Shown here piece by piece: positions 1 through 5,111 of a stretch of 5,231 nt of DNA. Both the position numbers and the translations under genes were made by a program. Every line of letters begins with the position of its first letter. Position 1 is the first letter of the stretch. Under the pieces are notes generated by a model. That model made no database searches and had not been told where the DNA came from. It saw only the letters and a program-made list of their open reading frames with translations. Source of the DNA: Nitrososphaerales archaeon TH5888 (GTDB lineage: Archaea > Thermoproteota > Nitrososphaeria > Nitrososphaerales > Nitrososphaeraceae); the NCBI GenBank assembly GCA_014523595.1, contig JAATVN010000101.1, forward strand, positions 1-5,231, in the 5' to 3' direction.

Positions 1-40
1 CAAAAATCCATGAATATTATACTTAACATTACGGAATAAG

Positions 41-50
41 ATTAATATCG
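41..50 (+). promoter_or_regulatory. possible TATA box of tiaS
   Basis: The AT-rich stretch ATTAATATCG lies about 34 nt ahead of the tiaS start codon, so transcription beginning some 26 nt downstream of its centre would leave a leader of under 10 nt. A second AT-rich candidate, AATATTATAC, lies at 13-22. The choice rests on spacing alone. Confidence 0.35.
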
Positions 51-78
51 CTTCTTTGAATTTGTACGTCTCATTTAG

Positions 79-1440
79 ATGTCTAATCATATTTCAGGTG
101 ATTCAAAAGTTGTCCATATAGGATTTGATGATACAGATTCTACCGAGGGAAGATGCACAACTAACCTAGCATTTAGGACTATTTCGAAGCTTTCGAGTGA
201 AACGGATTCTACATTCATCGATTATCCACTTCTTGTACGATTAAATCCCAATATTCCTTGGAAAACGAGAGGAAATGGTGCAATATGTTTAAGGATCAAA
301 ACGGATCAGCTAAGCCAGATAATAGAATACTTGGTAAAAATTCTCAGAACAGAATCAGATATGGCCAATGGTGCTAATCCGGGCTTGGCAATATTTGATG
401 GAGACAACATTCCACTTGCACTGAGGCAGTTTAGCAAGAGAGCAATGTATGATGTAATAAAGATGGAAGAAGCTGAGAAGTTAGCCTCGCAACTATCGAT
501 TCAACTTTTCAAGTATGGAAAAGGACTGGGCATAATCGGTGCAATGGCCTCAATTGGATCTTTACTGGAGGGGGATCACACTTATGAAGCGATAGCATAC
601 AGGAAAGACGAACATCATGGCTCAACTAGAAAAATAGACAAATCAAAGGTATCCAAATTAAATATCGACACATATCCGTTTACGTTCAATTGCTTTGATA
701 GTTATCATGATCGAGTATTGATTGCTCCTCATGGTCCAGATCCAGTATTCTGTGGTATTAGAGGAGAGGATCCCCAGACTGTAGTTAGTGCACTTCATTA
801 TGTCATGCCTGTTGAAAAACTTGAAGGTTATATGGTATTCAGGACTAACCAAGGTACTAACATGCATCTTCAAAATGAGCTACCACTAAAGGAAATTAGG
901 AATCATAAAGCGGGATATATTAGATGCAAAGTTACAAAAAAACCAATAATTATTCGCGGAGGCCATGTCATGTTTGAGGTATCAGATATTAGTAACAAAA
1001 AATATCCTGTGGCGGTCTATGAACCTACTGGGCTAGGAAATATTGCTTCCAAACTTATAGAAGGAGATGAAATAGATATTGGCATTGGTGTTAGTATGAA
1101 TAACCCCCATAGTTCCAGCATCCTAAACGTTGAGTATCTTTCAATCTTAAAAATTGCTAAGGAAATAGTAAATATTAATCCACCATGCAGTAAATGTGGC
1201 AAAAGAATGAAATCTGAAGGCAAAAATAAGGGATTTCAGTGTAAAATTTGTGGAGACAAAAAAGGTCTGAAACTCTCTGTTACTAATCCTCGAGACATGC
1301 AATTGGGAATATATTTGCCGTATTTGAAGGCACATCGTCACTTGACAAAACCAATACATAGATTTGGGATGGAAAAAACTTATCCATATATGCCAAATAT
1401 TATCAAACCGCTACACCCGGATTGGTTTAAGTTATTTTGA
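79..1440 (+). CDS. tiaS: tRNA(Ile2) 2-agmatinylcytidine synthetase TiaS
   Basis: TiaS uses ATP and agmatine to convert C34 of tRNA-Ile2 (anticodon CAU) to agmatidine, so that this tRNA reads AUA as isoleucine and not AUG. The 453-residue length fits the archaeal family. Visible signatures in order are GFDDTDS (15-21) in the N-terminal kinase-like part, NPNIPWKTRGNGA (56-68), ANGANPG (97-102 region), GIIGAMAS (151-158), GPDPVFCGIRGE (219-230), FRTNQGTNMHL (254-264) leading into the OB-fold-like region, and a C-terminal zinc ribbon with C370, C373, C388 and C391. The start at 79 is firm because an in-frame TAG lies directly upstream at 76-78 and the GFDDTDS motif follows within 15 residues. The gene is convergent with an initiator tRNA gene that carries the same CAU anticodon, which TiaS must not modify. 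Domain naming follows the known family; nothing essential looks missing. Confidence 0.96.
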   Translation: MSNHISGDSKVVHIGFDDTDSTEGRCTTNLAFRTISKLSSETDSTFIDYPLLVRLNPNIPWKTRGNGAICLRIKTDQLSQIIEYLVKILRTESDMANGANPGLAIFDGDNIPLALRQFSKRAMYDVIKMEEAEKLASQLSIQLFKYGKGLGIIGAMASIGSLLEGDHTYEAIAYRKDEHHGSTRKIDKSKVSKLNIDTYPFTFNCFDSYHDRVLIAPHGPDPVFCGIRGEDPQTVVSALHYVMPVEKLEGYMVFRTNQGTNMHLQNELPLKEIRNHKAGYIRCKVTKKPIIIRGGHVMFEVSDISNKKYPVAVYEPTGLGNIASKLIEGDEIDIGIGVSMNNPHSSSILNVEYLSILKIAKEIVNINPPCSKCGKRMKSEGKNKGFQCKICGDKKGLKLSVTNPRDMQLGIYLPYLKAHRHLTKPIHRFGMEKTYPYMPNIIKPLHPDWFKLF

Positions 1441-1482
1441 GCATTACTTATCAAACATACACAACACAATTCGATATTTACT

Positions 1483-1490
1483 AAAATAAA
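1483..1490 (-). terminator. U-rich terminator after initiator tRNA
   Basis: Read on the minus strand, the bases directly after the tRNA discriminator are TTTATTTT. Archaeal RNA polymerase stops at short U-rich tracts, so this is a plausible end of the tRNA transcript. No hairpin beyond the tRNA itself is seen. Confidence 0.45.
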
Positions 1491-1511
1491 TAGCGGGGGG
1501 TTGATTTGAAC

Positions 1512-1541
1512 TTACGGCCATTGAGGTACACTCTAAATGGA
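1512..1541 (-). other. tRNA intron, T-stem 52/53 of initiator tRNA
   Basis: A 30-nt intron interrupts the 5' strand of the T-stem, after GGTT and before G53. It has a full bulge-helix-bulge fold: central helix GCGG (exon) with CCGT (intron; three Watson-Crick pairs and one G-U), bulges TT|T and AA|G with the cut after the second base, and an inner 5-bp hairpin CCATT/AATGG. Removal gives the fully paired stem GGTTG/CAACC. Without removal no T-arm can form, so splicing is needed for a working initiator tRNA. Confidence 0.92.
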
Positions 1542-1576
1542 AACCGCTCTGCGGGTTATGAGCCCGCCGGGATAAC

Positions 1577-1590
1577 TTAGCCTAGGATAT
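1577..1590 (-). other. 14-nt tRNA intron, D-loop 18/19 of initiator tRNA
   Basis: A very short intron, ATATCCTAGGCTAA, lies between G18 and G19. The bulge-helix-bulge has a perfect central helix AGCC (exon, 14-17) with GGCT (intron), bulges AG|A and AA|G, an inner stem of only TA/TA around TCC, and the D-stem itself as outer helix. Removal gives the D-loop AGCCAGGTTA with the invariant G18-G19 pair of bases and A21 restored. Confidence 0.88.
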
Positions 1591-1630
1591 CTGGCTTCCC
1601 CACCCCGCTACTAGCAGATTGAAAGTGGGC

Positions 1631-1640
1631 AAATATATCT
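1631..1640 (-). promoter_or_regulatory. TATA box of initiator tRNA gene
   Basis: Read on the minus strand this is AGATATATTT, centred 26-27 nt before the tRNA 5' end. This is the archaeal TATA-to-start spacing, so the primary transcript would begin at or within a base or two of the mature 5' end and need little or no 5' leader trimming. Confidence 0.65.
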
Positions 1641-1871
1641 CTGTCTCTATTGCAAATTACAAAACAGTTTCAAAAAAATTCCTACGAAATAGGAAACCAA
1701 TTGTCGTAGTAGAAAAAATGTAAAGATGGATTTATGTTATTTTCAGGGTTTTTAATAAATTCATATTCAATTTAGATAGTTAGACTTGATCAATTATGGA
1801 TAAATTCAAAGTTATGATTGCCGCAAGAACAGGACTTTTTGTACATATCCATTATCAAATCGTAGGTTTAA
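1641..1871. other. AT-rich spacer between two tRNA genes
   Basis: I see no convincing gene here on either strand. It holds a short inverted repeat, CTACGA (1682-1687) and TCGTAG (1704-1709) around a 16-nt loop, and the flanking nested hairpin CCTA/TAGG (1681-1684, 1690-1693). No C/D-box motifs, long ORF with a family resemblance, or clear promoter-terminator pair for a small RNA could be found. The region directly after tRNA-Leu has no strong T-run, so where that transcript ends is unclear. Confidence 0.5.
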
Positions 1872-1916
1872 TGCGGGGGGGGGGATTTGAACCCACGAAC
1901 CCCTACGGGATGAGGT

Positions 1917-1936
1917 TTCCCAGCCGGATCATTTCA
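1917..1936 (-). other. tRNA intron, canonical 37/38 site of tRNA-Leu
   Basis: A 20-nt intron sits one base after the anticodon, the classical archaeal position. The bulge-helix-bulge has central helix CTCA (exon 32-35) with TGGG (intron; one G-U pair) and bulges GA|T and AA|A. The inner part has little pairing beyond a closing G-C, so this is a relaxed form. Removal gives loop CTCAGAA and joins A38 to the 3' anticodon-stem strand CCTCA. Confidence 0.88.
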
Positions 1937-1943
1937 TCTGAGC

Positions 1944-1960
1944 GTCATGTCAGAATCGAT
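1944..1960 (-). other. 17-nt tRNA intron, anticodon stem 30/31 of tRNA-Leu
   Basis: This intron splits the 5' strand of the anticodon stem after TGAG and before G31. Its fold has central helix CGTG (exon) with CATG (intron; one G-U), bulges AG|A and AC|G, and a small inner stem TC/GA. Removal produces the stem TGAGG/CCTCA with no mismatch, which no other junction in the neighbourhood does. Confidence 0.88.
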
Positions 1961-2019
1961 CTCACGCCTTTGACCAAGCTTGGCAACCCCCGCACAATTA
2001 TTGATCCCTTAGACCATCA

Positions 2020-2027
2020 TTTAAGTA
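2020..2027 (-). promoter_or_regulatory. possible TATA box of tRNA-Leu gene
   Basis: On the minus strand the bases read TACTTAAA, centred about 30 nt ahead of the tRNA 5' end. The match to a TATA box is weak and the assignment rests mainly on spacing. Confidence 0.3.
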
Positions 2028-2051
2028 ATTGAAGTGTCATTAACAACGAAT

Positions 2052-2597
2052 TCAATTTGACTTTTTTACTTTTCTGATTTTAACCCTCTTGCCACGTGAA
2101 GATGGAACAATTTTCATTTTTGCGTCTTGAAATGAATAGATCAGTTCCTTACCATGAAAAAATCTGTCCAAGAAAATAGCTAGTGCAGCAATTTCCGAAT
2201 GTGGTTGATTGCCAATTGCGATATTCATATCGGCCATAAAATAAACTTCCTTTGGAACTTTACTAGCTCCAATTACTATCAGTATATTTCTTTCTTGTTC
2301 ATAATCAAGTGTGATGTGCTCCATGTTGATTCCGTACATGGTTAAATGAACAATGATTCCATTATTCCTCTTCCAGGATTTTATCAATGATCTCCAATCC
2401 TGAATAATTTCAATATCAAACTCATTAGAACCCCCCCAATCATCGCATACTTTGTTTATCGTTTTTAGTATGGAATCATCCACATCTGTCATGAAAATCT
2501 TCTTACAACCAAAAGCCCTTGACACTAATGCTACATGTGTAGTTGTGCGATCATCTCTCACAAATCTGTGTCCCAATCTAAGAACGGCTATGGACAT
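2052..2597 (-). CDS. trm56: tRNA (cytidine(56)-2'-O)-methyltransferase aTrm56
   Basis: aTrm56 is a SPOUT-class enzyme that uses S-adenosylmethionine to 2'-O-methylate C56 in the T-loop of archaeal tRNAs. The 181 residues match the family size. The N-terminus carries its signature RLGHR (7-11), RDDRTTTHVALVSRAFG (14-30). The trefoil-knot half shows HLTMYGINM (84-92), ILIVIGASKVPKEVY (105-119) and the cofactor loop NIAIGNQPHSEIAALAIFLDR (125-145 region). The C-terminus is a short basic tail. The ATG overlaps the hflX stop by one base (TAATG), so translation is probably coupled; an AAGG sequence lies 13 nt upstream. It is the last protein gene of the MBF1-hflX-trm56 operon and is followed by tRNA-Leu on the same strand. 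Both tRNA genes in the window have a C56. Confidence 0.95.
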   Translation of the reverse strand: MSIAVLRLGHRFVRDDRTTTHVALVSRAFGCKKIFMTDVDDSILKTINKVCDDWGGSNEFDIEIIQDWRSLIKSWKRNNGIIVHLTMYGINMEHITLDYEQERNILIVIGASKVPKEVYFMADMNIAIGNQPHSEIAALAIFLDRFFHGKELIYSFQDAKMKIVPSSRGKRVKIRKVKKSN

Positions 2598-3691
2598 TAA
2601 TTATTATCTACCTTCATCATGTTTACAAAAATTTTAGATCGAATAGATTCAAGGAGAACACGAACATTAATTCCTGTCTTAGATGATACCATAACAAAAT
2701 TGCTGTTACTTTCATCTAATATTCCCAGCTTCTGACACTTTTCTCTTGCATCTTCAAGATTCACTAGATCTATCTTGTTAAATACATAAATGATTTTTGC
2801 GTTTGATACTCCCAAGTGAATCAAAACTGTGAAACTACTTGAAAGTTGTTTTTTTATTATTTCATAACTTTGACTAATGTCCAAAACAAGGAGAATAATA
2901 TTCGAGAAGATTAATTCTTGAAGTGTTGATTTAAATGCGTCTATCATATATGCTGGCAGTTTACTAATGAATCCTACTGTATCAGAAAACATTACTTGAT
3001 TTCCATTGATGTTCACAATTCTGCTTGATGTTGAAAGTGTCGTAAACAATTCAATACCGACCAATTTTGATTCTCCCGTTAGAAAATTAAACAGAGTTGT
3101 TTTCCCAACGGAGGTATATCCTATAATGGATACAGTTGGAAAACCGGATCTTGCCCTGCTGGTTCTTTGCAATAGCTTTCTTTTTTCCTCTTTCAAGAGT
3201 TTTTTTCTCAGTACTGATATTCTTCTTCTTATATCAAGTAGATGAACATCTGCGTCGTACTTGCCCAACCCAAAAAATCCTGGTTGTTCTCCTCGCTTTG
3301 CTAACCTTACCTTCTCCTTTATCCTTACTGCTTCATAGTGAAGTTCGGCAAGCTTTATTTGAATCTTAGACTCCTCAGTATTAGATCTCAATCTAAAGAT
3401 TTCCAGAATTAGCTTCTCCCTATCGATAATATCGATCTCGCATAATCTTGCCAAATTATATTGCTGGGTCGGTTTTAATAATTCATCAAATATCACAAAC
3501 TCGATATTCAAAGATTTAACCAGTTCTCTAACTTCATCCGCTTTACCTTTTCCAATACCAAATTTTGACCTTGTTAAATGTTTCTGAGTTACAGTATGCA
3601 ATATTGAATAGCCCGCAGATTCTGCCAACGACTTGGCTTCACTAGCAATGTGGTTTACCGGGTAAGTGATTAGCAGTGCGGACTTATTCAC
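2597..3691 (-). CDS. hflX: GTPase HflX, ribosome-associated
   Basis: HflX is a translational GTPase of the Obg-HflX superfamily that binds the large ribosomal subunit and in bacteria splits stalled ribosomes. The 364 residues show an N-terminal HflX domain with GIGKGKADEV (45-54), LLKPTQQYNLARL (71-83) and IIDREKLILEIF (88-99), a long helical linker with AELHYEAVRIKEKVRLAKRGEQPGFFGLGKYD (115-146), then the G domain: G1 GYTSVGKT (191-198), switch I LFTTLSTSSR (215-224), G3 DTVGF (237-241), G4 NKID (305-308) and G5 SSKTG (336-340). The start is GTG, preceded by GAGGT eight bases upstream inside the MBF1 gene, which it overlaps by 8 nt. The stop overlaps the trm56 ATG by one base. Switch I differs slightly from the usual LFATLDPTTR. 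The archaeal short form lacks any extra C-terminal domain. Confidence 0.95.
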   Translation of the reverse strand: MNKSALLITYPVNHIASEAKSLAESAGYSILHTVTQKHLTRSKFGIGKGKADEVRELVKSLNIEFVIFDELLKPTQQYNLARLCEIDIIDREKLILEIFRLRSNTEESKIQIKLAELHYEAVRIKEKVRLAKRGEQPGFFGLGKYDADVHLLDIRRRISVLRKKLLKEEKRKLLQRTSRARSGFPTVSIIGYTSVGKTTLFNFLTGESKLVGIELFTTLSTSSRIVNINGNQVMFSDTVGFISKLPAYMIDAFKSTLQELIFSNIILLVLDISQSYEIIKKQLSSSFTVLIHLGVSNAKIIYVFNKIDLVNLEDAREKCQKLGILDESNSNFVMVSSKTGINVRVLLESIRSKIFVNMMKVDNN

Positions 3692-4094
3692 TAGAGTCTA
3701 CCTCAGTGTATAGATTAATTCGAAAAAATCTTTCTAACTTTTTGGTTAATTCTTCATCAGGCTTAAGTGACCCGCTCTCTATTTTCCGTAACAACGAAGC
3801 CCTTTCCTTTATGAGAAGTCCTAACTGTTCGTGTGTAAGTCCCTTAGACATCCTGGAATTTCGAATCACTTCTGAAAAATTTTTGACCAAGATGGAAGAA
3901 TCTTCAAAGGTGATCTTGTCAAGTCTTTCAATTTTTTTTGGTCGCGCTGGAAGTTTTCTTTGAATATTTTGTTGATTATTTGATGGCTTACCTCTTTTTG
4001 AACATGCCTTGCACACTGTTAACAGGTTGCCTTCTACGTAAACTCTTTCTCCGTTATCGATTATCTGAATTCCGCAGATTTCACAAGAAGCCAT
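3684..4094 (-). CDS. archaeal multiprotein bridging factor MBF1
   Basis: The 136-residue protein has the archaeal MBF1 layout: an N-terminal zinc ribbon (C4, C7, C28, C31), a basic flexible linker rich in K, R, Q and N (33-58), and a C-terminal Cro/C1-type helix-turn-helix (about 73-127) with SKGLTHEQLGLLIKERASLLRKIESG at its core. Eukaryotic MBF1 bridges activators to TBP and protects frames at collided ribosomes; archaeal MBF1 has been tied to the small ribosomal subunit. Its position at the head of an operon with the 50S-binding GTPase HflX and a tRNA methylase favours a role in translation, which is inference. The ATG follows a TATA-like stretch by about 34 nt, suggesting a very short leader. 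It overlaps hflX by 8 nt at the 3' end and is divergent from the PUA gene. Confidence 0.92.
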   Translation of the reverse strand: MASCEICGIQIIDNGERVYVEGNLLTVCKACSKRGKPSNNQQNIQRKLPARPKKIERLDKITFEDSSILVKNFSEVIRNSRMSKGLTHEQLGLLIKERASLLRKIESGSLKPDEELTKKLERFFRINLYTEVDSSE

Positions 4095-4122
4095 GGATGA
4101 CTCAGTGATAAGTTAACATCTT

Positions 4123-4133
4123 GTTTATTTTTT
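4123..4133 (-). promoter_or_regulatory. likely TATA box of MBF1-hflX-trm56 operon
   Basis: On the minus strand this reads AAAAAATAAAC, centred about 34 nt ahead of the MBF1 ATG, leaving a leader of roughly 8 nt. It is the only AT-rich element at a suitable distance upstream of the operon. Confidence 0.45.
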
Positions 4134-4193
4134 TCTAATCGAATTTCTGAATGGACTTCAACCAATCATGATCGAGTTACGGAGCCAGATATG

Positions 4194-4203
4194 TTTTATA
4201 TAG
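4194..4203 (+). promoter_or_regulatory. TATA box of PUA-NAC operon
   Basis: TTTTATATAG is a good archaeal TATA box centred near 4198. Initiation about 26 nt downstream falls at roughly 4224-4226, only two to four bases before the TTG start codon, so the mRNA is probably leaderless or nearly so. It lies back to back with the MBF1 promoter in a 133-bp divergent intergenic region. Confidence 0.65.
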
Positions 4204-4227
4204 AGACTAAATAGAACAAGACAAGCG

Positions 4228-4704
4228 TTGAATCCTAACGAAAAAATTTCTTATCATATAGATGCACTTTTTGGTAAAGGTGTTTCTAATGTTTTGCCAA
4301 AAGAACTTTCATTTATATATTCCAGAAAAACCGGAAGGATAAAGAGTTTTGGGATAAACGATCGGCTCGTAGGTACGTTAAGATCAGATGGAGGAATAGC
4401 CCTAACAATTTTCGGTGCCTCAATCTTATTGAATAGCGGTAATTTCAAGCAGAATTGTATCATTCCAAATCATGATGCTCTTCCTTTTGTTAGTGAGGGA
4501 AGATCACTATTTTGTAAACACGTTGAATGGTTTGGTTCAAACATCAATATTGGATCAGAAGTGGTAGTTATAGATAAGAAAGGCGAGGTGGTTGCAGTAG
4601 GAAAATCAGTCGTAAGTCAATCCCAATTGCATGGTAGAATTGGAGATGTCGCAGTAAAAGTTAGAGAAGGAATAAAAAGTAGAGGAGAGCATCAAACTCC
4701 ATGA
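4228..4704 (+). CDS. PUA-domain RNA-binding protein
   Basis: The 158-residue protein ends in a PUA domain (about 75-148), recognisable from IPNHDALPFVSEGRSLFCKHV (79-99), GSEVVVIDKKGEVVAVGKS (109-127) and a closing hydrophobic strand. PUA domains bind structured RNA and occur in archaeosine transglycosylases, pseudouridine synthases and stand-alone archaeal proteins. The N-terminal 70 residues resemble the small alpha/beta module that precedes such stand-alone PUA domains and hold no catalytic motif I can name. The start is TTG: an in-frame TAG lies at 4201-4203, there is no ATG or GTG between it and 4228, no internal methionine exists, and the TATA box fits. The stop overlaps the NAC gene as ATGA. 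The partner RNA is unknown; coupling to NAC suggests a job at the ribosome or on tRNA or rRNA. Confidence 0.85.
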   Translation: MNPNEKISYHIDALFGKGVSNVLPKELSFIYSRKTGRIKSFGINDRLVGTLRSDGGIALTIFGASILLNSGNFKQNCIIPNHDALPFVSEGRSLFCKHVEWFGSNINIGSEVVVIDKKGEVVAVGKSVVSQSQLHGRIGDVAVKVREGIKSRGEHQTP

Positions 4705-5036
4705 TGCGCGGTAATCGCGAGATGAGGCGGATGTTGGATAAAATGGGCCTAAATATGCAGGAACTGGAGAATATCGAAGAAGTTGTAATTAAGACTGATA
4801 CGAAGGAAATCTTTTTGATAAAACCACAGGTAATTGAAATGAAGGGTAAAGACAGTACCATTTTTCAAATTATCGCAGGAGATATAGAAGAGAAAGAAAG
4901 AGAAGTGCCTACTTTTAAGGAGGAAGACATTATCCTAGTAATGCAGCAGACTTCAAGTTCAAGAGAGAAGGCCATAATGGCTTTAACCGATACTAAGGGA
5001 GATATTGCGCAGGCAATCCTTAATCTTACGACTTGA
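4701..5036 (+). CDS. nac: nascent polypeptide-associated complex protein (aNAC)
   Basis: The archaeal NAC is a homodimeric ribosome-bound chaperone that meets nascent chains at the tunnel exit. The 111 residues have the family arrangement: a short basic N-terminus (RGNREMRRMLDKMG, 3-16) that in homologues contacts the ribosome, a NAC beta-barrel domain (about 20-62) with VVIKTDTKEIFLIKPQVIEM, an acidic linker (61-70), and a C-terminal UBA domain (73-110) with EEDIILVMQQTSSSREKAIMALTDTKGDIAQAILNL as its three helices. Two ATG codons lie at 4701 and 4704; the first gives the ATGA overlap with the PUA gene and is preceded by GAGGAGAG (4682-4689), a little far for a strong ribosome site, so the second cannot be excluded. 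Translation is probably coupled to the PUA gene. Confidence 0.94.
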   Translation: MMRGNREMRRMLDKMGLNMQELENIEEVVIKTDTKEIFLIKPQVIEMKGKDSTIFQIIAGDIEEKEREVPTFKEEDIILVMQQTSSSREKAIMALTDTKGDIAQAILNLTT

Positions 5037-5075
5037 TACTATCCGGACAAGCTCACAAAGTTACCTAGTGCAGAG

Positions 5076-5085
5076 TTAATATATG
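5076..5085 (+). promoter_or_regulatory. TATA box of the gene starting at 5112
   Basis: TTAATATATG is centred about 31 nt ahead of the next ATG, giving a leader of around 5 nt. This suggests the following gene has its own promoter and is not simply part of the PUA-NAC operon. Confidence 0.5.
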
Positions 5086-5111
5086 GTTGTAGGATTTTCT
5101 GGTACTGTATA

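Larger units (their letters stand above)
1491..1609 (-). tRNA. initiator tRNA-Met(CAU) with two introns
   Basis: Minus-strand gene of 119 nt that folds to a 75-nt tRNA once two introns are removed. The acceptor stem is AGCGGGG/CCCCGCT with discriminator A; the D-stem is GGGA/TCCC; the anticodon arm is GCGGG-CTCATAA-CCCGC; the T-arm is GGTTG-TTCAAAT-CAACC. The A1:U72 pair and the three G:C pairs closing the anticodon loop mark the archaeal initiator and exclude elongator Met and Ile2, which share CAU. The anticodon is at 1558-1560. No CCA is encoded. The introns lie in the D-loop (1577-1590) and the T-stem (1512-1541), and the anticodon loop itself is uninterrupted. A TATA box sits at the spacing that places the start of transcription at about the tRNA 5' end. 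C56, the target of the Trm56 encoded nearby, is at 1508. Confidence 0.95.
1872..1993 (-). tRNA. tRNA-Leu(CAG) with two introns
   Basis: Minus-strand gene of 122 nt that gives an 85-nt class II tRNA after removal of two introns. The acceptor stem is GCGGGGG/CCCCCGC with discriminator A73, as leucine tRNAs require; the D-arm is GCC/GGC with GG in the loop; the anticodon arm becomes TGAGG-CTCAGAA-CCTCA, perfectly paired, with U33 before anticodon CAG (1938-1940); the long variable arm has the CCC-GTA-GGG stem typical of archaeal leucine tRNAs; the T-loop is TTCAAAT. The T-stem is GTGGG/CCCCC, so pair 50-64 is a U-C mismatch within a run of ten C. No CCA is encoded. The gene lies 58 nt beyond the trm56 stop codon on the same strand, so it may be transcribed from its own weak promoter or by read-through. 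Confidence 0.93.

Noticed and set aside
658..1359. Three minus-strand open frames of 68-71 codons inside tiaS
   Set aside because: They are antisense to a clear conserved gene, show no family features and have no plausible promoter.
1572..1589. A 15-nt intron in the initiator tRNA defined by the repeated TATCC
   Set aside because: Removing 15 nt keeps a D-stem but leaves a D-loop without G19 and gives no proper bulge-helix-bulge at any sliding position. The 14-nt option restores G18-G19 with a perfect 4-bp central helix.
1491..1609. Elongator tRNA-Met or tRNA-Ile2 (both CAU)
   Set aside because: A1:U72 together with three G:C pairs next to the anticodon loop is the archaeal initiator pattern.
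1610..1871. A C/D-box guide RNA in the spacer
   Set aside because: No RUGAUGA-type C box paired with a CUGA D box at usable spacing was found on either strand.
1917..1960. One single 37/38 intron in tRNA-Leu
   Set aside because: Reading directly on from the D-stem gives C at position 33, no leucine anticodon and a mismatched stem. Only the two-intron model gives U33, CAG and five pairs.
1796..2032. 78-codon open frame on the plus strand
   Set aside because: Its middle and end run antisense through the tRNA-Leu gene; the open frame is a by-product of tRNA and intron sequence and has no protein-family resemblance.
3006..3963. Plus-strand open frames of 77-95 codons within hflX and MBF1
   Set aside because: They lie opposite well-supported conserved genes and their translations look like low-complexity shadows.
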